Source: Sphingomonas sp. NFR04
Lineage (GTDB): Bacteria > Pseudomonadota > Alphaproteobacteria > Sphingomonadales > Sphingomonadaceae
Assembly (NCBI RefSeq): GCF_900114095.1
Contig: NZ_FORV01000002.1
Location: forward strand, 558,001 to 622,000
Direction: 5' to 3'
DNA: 64,000 nucleotides
The position numbers and the translations under genes were made by a program. The notes under the pieces were generated by a model, which saw only the letters and a program-made list of their open reading frames with translations, did not search any database and was not told where the DNA came from. The stretch's first letter is position 1. The number at the start of each line of letters is the position of its first letter. Shown here piece after piece: positions 7,545 to 16,287 of this stretch.

Positions 7545-8761
7545 TGGGTGGTCACTCCGTTGGTGTCGCCGCCAGGGGTGGTGGAAGGTGCCGGGGACGG
7601 CGGCGTGCTGGGTCCCAGGACGAGTTCTTCGATCCGGCCGTCGCGCTCGAAGCTGGCGCGGCCGTTGCCGATGGCGACGATGCGGTGGCCGGTCGGCACC
7701 GTCGCGCCGGCGAACCAGCGCGTGCCGTCGGCGGTGGTAATGTAGCCGGGGTCGCCGTCGACGAAGGTGGCGAGCCCATATTCCGAGCCCGAGAAGAAAT
7801 ATTGCAGGTCGCGGTCGCCGCGCGCGCCATCGGTCGCGAAGTCGACGCGGGTGATGCCGGGCACGTCCTCCTTGATCAGCCGGGCAAGGTCGGCCTGGCG
7901 ATCGGCGGGAAGGAATTCGGCCTTCACCATCAGCGCATTGCCGCGGCGGGGAATGGCTTCGGCATCGACCCCTTGCGCGCGCAGCAGATCGGTGGCGGCG
8001 GCGGCGAGGCCGTCCATCGTCTCGACGTCGAGCGTGGCCGGGCCGAGCTGCTCGGCAACGACTTGGCGCAGCCGGGCGAGCGCAGCGTCGTCCTTGACGA
8101 TGCCGCGCACGATGGTGCCGTTGCGCGTCTCCTCCACCTTCAGGTCACGGAAGCCCGCCGCGGCGAGCATCGCCTGTTCGCCCGCCGTGTCGTGCAGCTG
8201 GCGGGTCGCCCAGCGGACGGCGGGGGGTGCGAAGAGCAAGAGCAGCAGAAGCGCCGCGACGGCCGCGGCGTAGGCGGGCCAGGTGCGATCCAGCGCCAGC
8301 GCCCCGCGCATCGGGTACAGCCGCGTCGCCACCCGCTCGGGGATGGCGGCACGCTGCGGCGACAGGACGGGCGCGTCGGCGGCGGCGGGCGCAACCATTG
8401 GCGCGAGGCGGATGGCATCGTCCCAGCGCGGGTCCTCTGGCTCGCCGATCGCGACGGCAACCGATCCCACCAGCATCGGCACAAAGGGCGGCAGCGATGC
8501 CTGCTCGCCCGCCCCGACCGGACGGCCGAGCAAGGTCACCTGCCCCGCCGCCACCCGAACGGACGCCATGCCCTCGCCCAGGTCGAGCTCCAGCGACACC
8601 CCGCGTGCGGAAGGATCGCGCAGCACGATGTCATGCTCGAACCCATGGCCGACGCGAACGAACTTGCCCCGGTGGAGCCGGTGCTCGGCGCCGGAAAGGC
8701 GGCCGTTCAGCACCCGCAGCACCATGGTGCCGGGCTTTACCGGGGCGAAGGGCGCGTTCAC
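7541..8761 (-). CDS. sctD: SctD, inner membrane ring protein with FHA-like domain
   Basis: The 406-aa product has an N-terminal FHA-like beta domain (about 12-108), a linker, one membrane helix rich in Ala and Leu at about 162-183, and a periplasmic part with ring-building repeats (about 190-345). That is the YscD/HrpQ layout; SctD pairs with SctJ inside and touches the SctC secretin outside. The Pro/Thr-rich tail (about 380-406) is disordered. The gene overlaps sctC and the downstream needle candidate by 4 bases. Flagella have no such protein, so this gene helps to define the cluster as an injectisome. Confidence 0.88.
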   Translation of the reverse strand: MNAPFAPVKPGTMVLRVLNGRLSGAEHRLHRGKFVRVGHGFEHDIVLRDPSARGVSLELDLGEGMASVRVAAGQVTLLGRPVGAGEQASLPPFVPMLVGSVAVAIGEPEDPRWDDAIRLAPMVAPAAADAPVLSPQRAAIPERVATRLYPMRGALALDRTWPAYAAAVAALLLLLLFAPPAVRWATRQLHDTAGEQAMLAAAGFRDLKVEETRNGTIVRGIVKDDAALARLRQVVAEQLGPATLDVETMDGLAAAATDLLRAQGVDAEAIPRRGNALMVKAEFLPADRQADLARLIKEDVPGITRVDFATDGARGDRDLQYFFSGSEYGLATFVDGDPGYITTADGTRWFAGATVPTGHRIVAIGNGRASFERDGRIEELVLGPSTPPSPAPSTTPGGDTNGVTTQ

Positions 8762-10596
8762 CGGCGCGCTCCGCGGCGGCGCTTCTGGTGGTGATCGGCG
8801 GCGGCCTGGATCTGCTCGATCGGGATCGGGTTGGTCGCGGAGGTCGGCTGCACTGCCGCCGCCTGCTGCTCGCGGCGGGAGACGACGCGCGGGGTGATCA
8901 GGAAGATGCGCTCGAAATGCTGGTCGCCCTTCTTGCGCTTGCGAAAGGCCTGGCCGAGGATCGGCACGTCGCCGGCGACCGGCACCTTCGACTTGTAGTC
9001 GTAGGAGGTCTCGACCGTCATGCCGCCGATCAACAGGCTCTCGCCCTGCTTCACCACCGCGCTGGTGTTGATGCTGCTCTGCTTCACCGCCGGAATGCCG
9101 TCAACGACGAGGCCGGTGGGCGAGCCGTCGAGGATCTCGATCGCCATGCGGGTGCGCAGCTCGCCGCCGTCATAGAGGATCGACGGGTTGACCCGCATCA
9201 CCATGCCCGCGGTCACCGGGAACAGGTCCACCTGCCGGTCGCCCGCCACGCGCACGTAATACTGCACCTGGTTGTTGAACACGGCGGGGATGTTGTTGAG
9301 CGTGCTCAGCCGCGGCCGCGAGATCACGCGCAGCGCGCCGGTCTTCTCCAGCGCGGTGATGCGCGCGGCGAACAGGTCCAAGCCCCCGGTCAGGTACGCA
9401 GCGCCGACATTGCCGCTAGAGAAGTTGCTGGCCGGATTGGTCGCGTTGCCGCCGAACAGCGCGCCCAGCCCACCGGTCTTGAAGCCGAAATCGAGCCCCA
9501 GTTCCTTGAGCTTGCTGGTGTCCAGCTCGAGGATCGTCGCCTCGATTTCCACCCCGCGCGGCTCGACGTCGAGCGCGCGGACGATGTCCTCATAGACCGT
9601 CATCGATTCCGGCCGGTCGCGGATCAGCACGGCGTTGTTGCTCGGGTCGACCTCGACGCGCGGGCCGTTGATGTCGCGCACGGCGGCCTCGCGGACCACC
9701 ACGGTGTCGAGGCCGGGCGTGCCCTGCTGGTCAAAGCTGCGCTGCGCCTCGTCGGGCGGGACGGCGTTCAGGCCGCGCCCGCCGAGCCGGGGCAGCGACT
9801 GGCGCTCGGCTTCGAAATTGCCGCTGGTCGAGACGGTCGCGCTGGGCCGCCCGTCGCCCATCATGCCGCGCAGGATCGAGCCGACACCCGGAATGGTGAT
9901 GGTGCGGTCGAAGCTCTTCTGGATCGTGTCGTCGGCGCGGGCATAGCGGAGATAGAAGATCCGCACCTCATAGGGCGAGCGCGTGGTCGCGCCGCTCAGC
10001 ACCTTGGAGCGGAGCGGCGAACTCGCCACCGTCTCCATCGCGGCGGGTCCGAGCAGCGGCGATACGATCGGTGCGTTCGGGGACGTGGCCGAGGCCTGGA
10101 TCACCGCCGGATTGCCCGCAGTGCCCGCCAGCTGCGCCACCCGGTCGAGAAAGGCGGGCACCCCAGTGGCGCTCACCGAATTGCTCGCGGCGGCAACACG
10201 GTTGGCGTCGTCGAGGATGCGCAGCTTCTGGGCGTCGCGCACCACTGCCTCCGGATCGGCGGCGTTGAAGCTGCGCGAGGTGACTTCGGCCGCCGAATAG
10301 ACCCGCACCACCGCGCCGTCATAATAGGCGACGAGGTTGAACGCCTTGGCGAGCTGGGTCCACACCTGCCGGGGCGTACCGACGAACACGCCGTTGACCT
10401 TGCCGGTCACCGCCGAGCTCACCTTGGCCTTGACGCCGGCCTGGCCGAACAGATCGACGACGGCGACATCGACGCGCTGGTTGCGCGCGGTGAGCGTGAT
10501 CCGCTTCTGCCCCATGGGCGGCGTCTCGGCGGATGCGGCGACAGGCAGCAACGCGGTACAGGCAAGCAGGGCAAGGAAGCGCTGAGCGCGGATCAT
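8758..10596 (-). CDS. sctC: SctC, outer membrane secretin
   Basis: From ATG at 10596 (ATGA overlap with the sctV stop) the 612-aa protein has a cleavable signal peptide ending AASA at about residue 22, two N-terminal periplasmic ring domains (for example GKVNGVFVGTPRQVWTQL), and a C-terminal secretin domain with VEIEATILELD, ISRPRLSTLNN and a final GGMTVETSYDYKSKVPVAGDVP-type core followed by FLITPRVV. It forms the outer-membrane channel. An open extension toward 10944 lies within sctV and is a shadow. The tail is basic (KRRRGARR). Type II or pilus secretins are excluded by context. Confidence 0.94.
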   Translation of the reverse strand: MIRAQRFLALLACTALLPVAASAETPPMGQKRITLTARNQRVDVAVVDLFGQAGVKAKVSSAVTGKVNGVFVGTPRQVWTQLAKAFNLVAYYDGAVVRVYSAAEVTSRSFNAADPEAVVRDAQKLRILDDANRVAAASNSVSATGVPAFLDRVAQLAGTAGNPAVIQASATSPNAPIVSPLLGPAAMETVASSPLRSKVLSGATTRSPYEVRIFYLRYARADDTIQKSFDRTITIPGVGSILRGMMGDGRPSATVSTSGNFEAERQSLPRLGGRGLNAVPPDEAQRSFDQQGTPGLDTVVVREAAVRDINGPRVEVDPSNNAVLIRDRPESMTVYEDIVRALDVEPRGVEIEATILELDTSKLKELGLDFGFKTGGLGALFGGNATNPASNFSSGNVGAAYLTGGLDLFAARITALEKTGALRVISRPRLSTLNNIPAVFNNQVQYYVRVAGDRQVDLFPVTAGMVMRVNPSILYDGGELRTRMAIEILDGSPTGLVVDGIPAVKQSSINTSAVVKQGESLLIGGMTVETSYDYKSKVPVAGDVPILGQAFRKRKKGDQHFERIFLITPRVVSRREQQAAAVQPTSATNPIPIEQIQAAADHHQKRRRGARR

Positions 10597-12554
10597 AGGG
10601 AAACCTCGTCCGACATCTGGTTGGTCAGGCTCTCCGGGGCGGCGTTGATCTCGCCGACGATGTCGAGCGGCACGGCCGGGTTGAGCTCGTTGAAGCTGAT
10701 CACCGGCACCTCGAACAGGTCGCCCGCGATCAGCAGGCGCAGCGGCCGGCGGAGATCCTGCGCGGTGAGGATCGCCCGGGCGCCGCTGCTGGCGACCTGG
10801 GTGGAAAGCAGCGCGATCAGCGCGCGCATCTGGTGCGGGTTGATCGCGAGGCGCATCTGGCCGTCCACGGGGGTGACGGTCTGGCGGATCGTCTCCTCCA
10901 GATCGGCGCCGACGATCAGCACGCGCAGCCGACCCGCCTCGCACAGCGGCGCGATCAGGTGGCGGCGCATCGCCACGCGGACGCGCTCGGCCATCGGCAC
11001 GGCTTCGCGTTCATACTGGCCGACTTCGCCGATCGCCTCGATCGCGTCGCGGAAGTTGCGCAGCGGCACGCTCTCCTCGGCGAGCAGGCGCAGCACTTCG
11101 CCGATCCGGCCGGTGGGCACCGCGCGCACCGCCTCCTTGACGACCTCGGGATGGGTCTCGCCGAGCCGGTTGAGGTGATCGGTCACCTCCTGCAGTCCGA
11201 GGAACAGGCCGAGATTGCGTTCGAGCAGCTGGGCGACGCGCTCCGCCGCGACGTCGGGCAGCGCGCCGGCGTCGCTGGCGCCGCCGCCGAGCGGGGCGTC
11301 GTGCGCACTGAGCAGCCATTCGCCCTCGTTGAGACGCGCATCGGGGAGGATGCGCAGGTCGGGGATGGCGATGCCGGTCCGCGTCTGAAGCGCCGCCGCG
11401 CCCTCGCGCAGCCGGTCCGCCAGCGGGGCAAAGGCGGGATGCTGCGGCGGCAGGCCTACGGCGAGGCGCAGGGGGTCGACCACGGGCAACGCCTGCGCGG
11501 CGATCAGCGTCTCGCCGGTCGCGACTGCCGTCTCGCCTGTCGCCAGCCCCAGCCGTGTCCGCAACCAGGCGCCCGAGGTCGGGTGGAGAAACGCCCCGCC
11601 CAGCAGCAACGCGCTCGCCAGCATGAAGAAGATCAGCGTCGGGAAACCCGGCACGAGCCCGAGCAGCATCGCCAGCCCGCCGGCGATCATCAGCACATGC
11701 GGCTTGCCGGTGATCTGCCGCGCGATTGCGGGACCGAGATCGGCGTCGCTTTCCTCGTCGGTGGTGCGCGTGACCAGCAGGCCCGCCGCCATCGCCGAGA
11801 ACAGCGCCGGCACCTGCGCGACCAGCCCGTCGCCGATCGTCAGGATCGAGAAGGTCGTCGCCGCCTCGCCCGCCGACATGCCGTGGTAGAGCATCCCCAC
11901 CGCCAGCCCGCCGAGCAGGTTGACCAGCACGATGATCACCGAGGCGATCGCATCGCCCTTCACGAACTTCATCGCGCCGTCGAGGCTGCCGTGGAGCTTG
12001 CTCTCCATCTCCAGCGTGCGGCGCTTCTCGCGCGCCTCGTCCTTGGAGAGGATGCCCGAACGCAGGTCGCTGTCGATCGACAGCTGCTTGCCGGGCATCG
12101 CGTCGAGGCTGAACCGCGCCGCGACCTCGGCGACGCGCTCGGCGCCCTTCGAGATGACGATGAACTGGACGATGGTGATGATCAGGAACACCACCAGCCC
12201 GACCACGAGATTGCCGCCCGCGACCATCTGGCCGAACTGCTGGATGATCTCGCCGCCGTCGACATGGGTGAGGATCATCCGCGTCGTCGAGATGCTGATC
12301 GCCAGCCGGAACAGCGTGGAAAGCAGCAGCACCGTCGGGAAGGTCGAGAAATCCAGCGGCTTGGTGACGTACATGCAGCTGAGCAGCAGCAGGATGCCCA
12401 CCGTCATGTTGGTGGCGATGAACGCGTCGAGCGCCAGCGGCGGCATCGGCACGATCATCAGCAGCACGACGGTGACGACGCTGCCGACCAGCAGCATGTC
12501 GGCCACGCGCAGGGGCATGCGGCGCAGGCCGCGCAGGATCAGGGCTGAGGCCAT
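10593..12554 (-). CDS. sctV: SctV, export gate protein (FlhA/HrcV family)
   Basis: The 653-aa protein starts with about eight membrane helices (to about residue 320) holding the family signature around DFSTFPTVLLLSTLFRLA and the FHIPEP-like loop with the phrase SKGAERVAEVAARFSLDAMPGKQ in the region 135-160. A linker leads to the large cytoplasmic domain (about 350-640) that forms the nonameric ring over the ATPase. Start ATG at 12554 lies 2 bases after the transglycosylase stop. Confidence 0.95.
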   Translation of the reverse strand: MASALILRGLRRMPLRVADMLLVGSVVTVVLLMIVPMPPLALDAFIATNMTVGILLLLSCMYVTKPLDFSTFPTVLLLSTLFRLAISISTTRMILTHVDGGEIIQQFGQMVAGGNLVVGLVVFLIITIVQFIVISKGAERVAEVAARFSLDAMPGKQLSIDSDLRSGILSKDEAREKRRTLEMESKLHGSLDGAMKFVKGDAIASVIIVLVNLLGGLAVGMLYHGMSAGEAATTFSILTIGDGLVAQVPALFSAMAAGLLVTRTTDEESDADLGPAIARQITGKPHVLMIAGGLAMLLGLVPGFPTLIFFMLASALLLGGAFLHPTSGAWLRTRLGLATGETAVATGETLIAAQALPVVDPLRLAVGLPPQHPAFAPLADRLREGAAALQTRTGIAIPDLRILPDARLNEGEWLLSAHDAPLGGGASDAGALPDVAAERVAQLLERNLGLFLGLQEVTDHLNRLGETHPEVVKEAVRAVPTGRIGEVLRLLAEESVPLRNFRDAIEAIGEVGQYEREAVPMAERVRVAMRRHLIAPLCEAGRLRVLIVGADLEETIRQTVTPVDGQMRLAINPHQMRALIALLSTQVASSGARAILTAQDLRRPLRLLIAGDLFEVPVISFNELNPAVPLDIVGEINAAPESLTNQMSDEVSL

Positions 12555-12556
12555 GG

Positions 12557-13393
12557 TCAGCGGCTCCGCGCGGCCTGTTCGGCGAGCAGCCGGCTGTACC
12601 GGCCCATCACGCCGGCGACATAGGATTGCGTCTCGCGATAAGGCGGAACGCGGTTGCCGTAGCGCCGCACCGTGCCCTCGCCCGCGTTGTACGCGGCGAG
12701 CGTCAGGTTGAAATCGTTGAACCGGCCGTGGAGCTGGCGCAGCAGCCGCGCCCCGCCATCGACATTGGCCTCGGCATTGGATGCCGACACGTTGAGCATC
12801 CGCGCCGTGCCCGGCATCAGTTGCATCAGACCGTGCGCGCCGACCGGGCTGCGCGCATCGGCGCGGTAGCGCGATTCCTGGTCGATCACCGCATGGAGCA
12901 GCAGCGGATCCACCCGCCGACGTGCCGCGACCCGCTGGATCATCGCATCATAGCGCGTCGCATAGGATAGCGGCCGCATCGCGAGGATCGCGTCGTCCGA
13001 GGCAACGGCGGCGGTCAGCGACGCGGGCTCCTGACGGAGCGGCGCGATCGCGGCGACGCGGAGCATGGACGCAGGCTCCGCATCGCGATGCTTTTTGCCC
13101 GAGACCAGCTGGAAGGATGCCGCGCGATCGCCCGAGGAACCCTCCTCGGACTCCGGCGCGATCCGCACGTCCTTCGGCATTTCCGCCGGGGTACCCGGCG
13201 CAACGACGATGTTGCTGCACCCCTGGAGGGACTGGATCCCCGCCAAAGACGCCGCGCCCGCCACCCGCAAGGTCGCGGTCAGCGCACAGGGCGGTGGCGG
13301 CGGGGTCTCGTCCCGCGACCATGCCGCTTGCGGAATAAAGATCGCCGCGCCGCACAGGGCCAGCGAGGATACGCTAAGAACTACTCTACACAT
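12557..13393 (-). CDS. Lytic transglycosylase, first gene of the leftward sct unit
   Basis: From ATG at 13393 the 278-aa product has a signal peptide (about 1-26), a low-complexity middle and a C-terminal SLT domain (about 140-278) with the catalytic Glu in IDQESRYRADARSPVGAHG, followed by LMQLMPGTA and LAAYNAGEGTVRRY. Such enzymes open peptidoglycan for passage of the secretion rod; in injectisome loci they correspond to the IpgF/HpaH type. It is separated from sctV by 2 bases, so it is part of the same unit. Confidence 0.88.
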   Translation of the reverse strand: MCRVVLSVSSLALCGAAIFIPQAAWSRDETPPPPPCALTATLRVAGAASLAGIQSLQGCSNIVVAPGTPAEMPKDVRIAPESEEGSSGDRAASFQLVSGKKHRDAEPASMLRVAAIAPLRQEPASLTAAVASDDAILAMRPLSYATRYDAMIQRVAARRRVDPLLLHAVIDQESRYRADARSPVGAHGLMQLMPGTARMLNVSASNAEANVDGGARLLRQLHGRFNDFNLTLAAYNAGEGTVRRYGNRVPPYRETQSYVAGVMGRYSRLLAEQAARSR

Positions 13394-13480
13394 TGCATCG
13401 CTCCCCAGCCGATGGCGCTCCTGGCCAACAGTTGTCTCAGCACGATGCCCCACAATTCCCGGCCTGCTCGTCCAGGAACA

Positions 13481-13508
13481 CCTATAGGCTGTCGCGATTT
13501 TCTTACAA
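13481..13508 (-). promoter_or_regulatory. Candidate sigma-70-type promoter for the leftward sct unit
   Basis: Read on the minus strand, TTGTAA (13508-13503), a 16-base spacer and TATAGG (13486-13481) lie 88 bases before the transglycosylase start. The match is only fair; no sigma-54 pattern is seen on this strand. Confidence 0.35.
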
Positions 13509-13596
13509 TTTCAAGTCGCTATTCAGAAATATTTCGCAGTGTTACGGAGCGACGAAACGAACATATGGAGCGGTGAACTGCGGAACTTTTCTGTTT

Positions 13597-13612
13597 TGTC
13601 AATATGCTGACA
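13597..13612. promoter_or_regulatory. TGT-N10-ACA inverted repeat, possible enhancer site
   Basis: TGTCAATATGCTGACA contains inverted TGTCA/TGACA arms and fits the TGT-N10-ACA form of NifA-type upstream activating sequences. Its centre is about 135 bases before the start point implied by the sigma-54-like promoter at 13714-13728, the normal distance for such sites. It could equally serve the divergent unit. Confidence 0.4.
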
Positions 13613-13713
13613 TTTCTGTAAGCACGATCCGTCGTCGACCAGCAACCATCCGCCGCGACTCGACTCATCGCACATCGTTCAATATCAATAGCTTAGGTGG
13701 TTCGTTTGGCACC

Positions 13714-13728
13714 CGGCACGGATTTTGC
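13714..13728 (+). promoter_or_regulatory. Sigma-54-like promoter for the sctU unit
   Basis: CGGCACGGATTTTGC matches the -24/-12 consensus TGGCACG-N4-TTGC at all but the first base, with GG (13715) and GC (13727) exactly 12 apart. A start near 13740 would leave a leader of about 128 bases before sctU. The whole 474-base gap between the divergent units (13394-13867) is noticeably richer in A/T than the genes around it. Confidence 0.5.
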
Positions 13729-13867
13729 CTGTTGCATCCGGGAACCGGTTACAGGATTTTAACGATGTTGCTGCCCCGCCCCACGGGCAGACAATGTGTC
13801 GACCTGCTTGACCTGCCACGGCCGCCAGCAACTTCGCTGCGACGTCCGGCAGCAAGAGTTCAACTTC

Positions 13868-15025
13868 ATGGGCCAAGGCAAGGACAGCGCCGACAAGAGC
13901 GAGCTCCCGACGCCGAAGCGGCTGCACGATGCGCGCAAGAAGGGTGACGTCGCCAAGTCGAAGGATTTGGCTACCGGCCTCCTTACGCTCGCCTGGCTGC
14001 TGCTGTTCGTCGGAGTCTCGGGCTATGCCGCGAGCGAACTCGCGCGCCTCGCCACCGATGTGGTGGCGCAGGCGGCGACCGGTTCGTTCGAGCAGACCGC
14101 CCCGGCGATCAGCTGGGACGCGGCCTGGACGCTGCTGCGCATCACCTTTGCCACGCTGGTCCCCGCCGCGCTGATCGGCACCTTCGCCGAATTCCTCCAG
14201 GTCGGTCCCATGATGACCACCGAAAAGATGAAGTTCGGGCTGGAGAAGATGAACCCGATCGAAGGCCTCAAGCGGATGTTCGGCAAGGACGGACTGTTCG
14301 AACTTGCCAAGACGCTGGTGAAGGCCGCGCTGATCTGCGCGATCGGCTATCTGGTCTATCAGAGCGCGCTCTCCAGTTCCGGCCAGTTGATTCGACTCGC
14401 CGCAACCTCGCCCATCGACGAATCGCGCGAAGGTGCCGCGCTGAGCACGATCGGGCTCACCTATTCGCTGACGCTGCAGATGCTGGCGATGGTCGTCGCG
14501 GTATTCCTGTTCGTCGCGGTCGCAGACCGGATCTATTCCAAGCACAGCTTCATCAAGAAGATGAAGATGAGCCGACGCGACATCAAGCAGGAGCACAAGG
14601 AAAGCGAAGGCGATCCGCAGGTCCGCGCGCTCCGCCGCGACATGCACCAGGAATGGGCGAACCAGAACAATCTCGGTGCCACCCGCGGTGCCGCCGCACT
14701 GCTGGTCAACCCCACCCATATCGCCATCGCGCTCAACTATGACGAGGCGACCTGCCCGGTGCCGGTGATCGCCGCCAAGGGCATGGGCGAGCTCGCCGCC
14801 GCGATGCGCGCCGAGGCCGAGGAGGCCCGCGTGCCGATCGTCCGCAACGTCGCCGCCGCCCGCAGCCTGTGGGCGCGCGGCGAGATCGGCGAGATCGTCC
14901 CCGAGGACATGTTCGATGCGATCGCCGCCGTGATCCTCTGGGCCGCCAAGGCCAAGAACGGCGACGGGCCGATGCAGCACGACATGGATACCGCCGCCCC
15001 GCGCCTCGCCGCGCCCCAACGCTGA
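13868..15025 (+). CDS. sctU: SctU, autocleaving export apparatus switch protein
   Basis: The 385-aa protein belongs to the FlhB/YscU family: a basic N-terminus (PTPKRLHDARKKGDVAKSKD), four membrane helices (about 35-215) and a cytoplasmic domain with the autocleavage motif NPTH at residues 281-284. Cleavage there switches export from rod and needle subunits to late substrates. I use ATG at 13868; an earlier in-frame ATG at 13796 would add an unlikely Cys-rich stretch. First gene of the rightward unit, preceded by the sigma-54-like site. Confidence 0.94.
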   Translation: MGQGKDSADKSELPTPKRLHDARKKGDVAKSKDLATGLLTLAWLLLFVGVSGYAASELARLATDVVAQAATGSFEQTAPAISWDAAWTLLRITFATLVPAALIGTFAEFLQVGPMMTTEKMKFGLEKMNPIEGLKRMFGKDGLFELAKTLVKAALICAIGYLVYQSALSSSGQLIRLAATSPIDESREGAALSTIGLTYSLTLQMLAMVVAVFLFVAVADRIYSKHSFIKKMKMSRRDIKQEHKESEGDPQVRALRRDMHQEWANQNNLGATRGAAALLVNPTHIAIALNYDEATCPVPVIAAKGMGELAAAMRAEAEEARVPIVRNVAAARSLWARGEIGEIVPEDMFDAIAAVILWAAKAKNGDGPMQHDMDTAAPRLAAPQR

Positions 15026-15049
15026 CCAGACCGGAGAACGAACCGCATC

Positions 15050-15370
15050 ATGGGAATCGGAGCCGTCCTATCCTCGATCCTCGCCATCGTCGTGGCGCTT
15101 GCCCTGGTATTGGGCATGGCCTGGGGGGTGATCTGGCTGCTGAAGAAGCTGCAGGATCGCCAGTTGGGCGTCGCCGCCAATGGCGAGGGGGAAGCGCCGA
15201 TCCGCTTCCTCCGCTCGATGCCGCTCGGCCAGCGCGAGCGGGTGGTGCTGATCGAGGCGCGCGGCGAGACGATGCTGGTCGGCGTAACGGCCGGGTCGGT
15301 GACGCTGCTCGCCCGCTGGCCCGAGGGACAGGCGCCGGCCAAGCCGCTGCCGGCGCAGGTGCGCTTCTGA
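15050..15370 (+). CDS. FliO-like small membrane protein inside the injectisome operon
   Basis: The 106-aa product has one N-terminal membrane helix (about 5-30) and a short cytoplasmic domain with PLGQRERVVLIEARGE and MLVGVTAGSVTLLARW, the pattern of FliO. In flagella FliO helps assemble the FliP-FliQ-FliR gate. Injectisomes normally lack it. Here it sits between sctU and sctQ and overlaps the sctQ start by one base (TGATG), so it is a full member of the operon. The FliO pattern is clear; its role as assembly factor for SctR is inference. Confidence 0.7.
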   Translation: MGIGAVLSSILAIVVALALVLGMAWGVIWLLKKLQDRQLGVAANGEGEAPIRFLRSMPLGQRERVVLIEARGETMLVGVTAGSVTLLARWPEGQAPAKPLPAQVRF

Positions 15371-16287
15371 TGGCGACGATGCTCCGCCTCGACGCGCTGG
15401 ACCTGCCGCGGGTCGATCCGGCGCGCGACGCGCTGGCCGGTGCCGTCGCGCGGCTGCTCGAGCATGCTGGCTTCGCCGTCGAAATCGTCGCCGCGCCCCC
15501 GCGGGGCAGCTGGTTCCGCTGCGCCGACGGCACCCGGTTCCGCCCCGGCGGGGCCGCACTCCATCCCGAGCGGATCGCCGAAGCCGCCACCGCGCTAGAC
15601 GATGCCGAGCCGATGTTGCTCGCCCTTGAGGAAACGCTCGGCCTGCAGCTCGAACCCGACGATCTCGGGAGCGCGCCGGAAGAGGCTGCGCTCCACTTCG
15701 CCCTGCGCCGCGAGGACCAGGACGCCGCGCTGCTGTTGCCATGCGACCATCCGCATGCGGCAAACTGGCGCGCCGAGGCGGACGCGCTCACGCCGCTCGC
15801 CGCGCGCCTGCCGGTGCTCGCCCAGCTGCTGGTGCAGGGCCCCCGGCTCGGCGTTGGCGAAGCGGGCGATCTCGCCCCCGGCGATCTGGTGCTGGTCGGC
15901 GCCCGCCCCCGCGCCACGCTCGAAGCCCCGCATTTCCGCCAGGCCGGTCAGTTCGACCTCGCCGCCGGCACTTTCACCCCGCATCCCGATGGAGCGCCCA
16001 TGGAATCCAGCGACGCTGCCCCCTCCCCCCGCGACTTCGCCGTGCCCCTCACCCTCCGCCTGCCCGAGCAGCGGGTCAGCGCCGCGGCGCTTGCCGATCT
16101 GCGCCCAGGGGTGGCGCTGCCGCTCGGCCCCGTCGCCGAGGGCATGGCGGTGGAGCTGCTGGTCGCCGGCAGCCCGCTGGCGCGCGGCGAACTGGTCCAG
16201 CTCGGCGACCGCTTTGCGGTGCTGATCGAGTCCCGCGTGGATCTCGCCGAAGGCGCGGTCCAGCAGCCGGTGGAGGTGGAGGCGTGA
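15370..16287 (+). CDS. sctQ: SctQ, C-ring/sorting platform protein, with probable internal start
   Basis: From ATG at 15370 the protein has 305 residues: a divergent N-terminal part and a C-terminal SpoA domain (about 220-300, with PLTLRLPEQRVSAAALADLRPG and LVAGSPLARGELVQLGDRFAV pieces) typical of FliN/YscQ. SctQ forms the pods that load substrates. An internal ATG at 16000 (Met211) is preceded by GGAG at 15991-15994, five bases away, so a separate C-terminal fragment of about 95 aa can be made, as known for YscQ and SsaQ. Overlaps sctR by 4 bases. Confidence 0.85.
   Translation: MATMLRLDALDLPRVDPARDALAGAVARLLEHAGFAVEIVAAPPRGSWFRCADGTRFRPGGAALHPERIAEAATALDDAEPMLLALEETLGLQLEPDDLGSAPEEAALHFALRREDQDAALLLPCDHPHAANWRAEADALTPLAARLPVLAQLLVQGPRLGVGEAGDLAPGDLVLVGARPRATLEAPHFRQAGQFDLAAGTFTPHPDGAPMESSDAAPSPRDFAVPLTLRLPEQRVSAAALADLRPGVALPLGPVAEGMAVELLVAGSPLARGELVQLGDRFAVLIESRVDLAEGAVQQPVEVEA
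15991..16002 (+). promoter_or_regulatory. Internal ribosome binding site and start within sctQ
   Basis: GGAG, five bases and ATG, in frame with sctQ at codon 211, just before the SpoA domain. This would yield the free SctQ C-terminal fragment that stabilises the full protein in related systems. Confidence 0.5.

Noticed and set aside
10833..12548. 571-codon open frame antisense to sctV
   Set aside because: Same kind of shadow; composition is dominated by Arg, Gln and His.
13552..13573. ACGAAACGAACATATGGAGCGG as a fourth copy of the dyad operator
   Set aside because: It shares AAACGAA and GGAGCG with copy C, but has one extra base and no TCGT arm, so the palindrome is lost.
13738..13764. GGGAACCGGTTACAGG as a HrpL-type hrp box
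   Set aside because: GGAACC is present but no CCAC follows at 15-16 bases.
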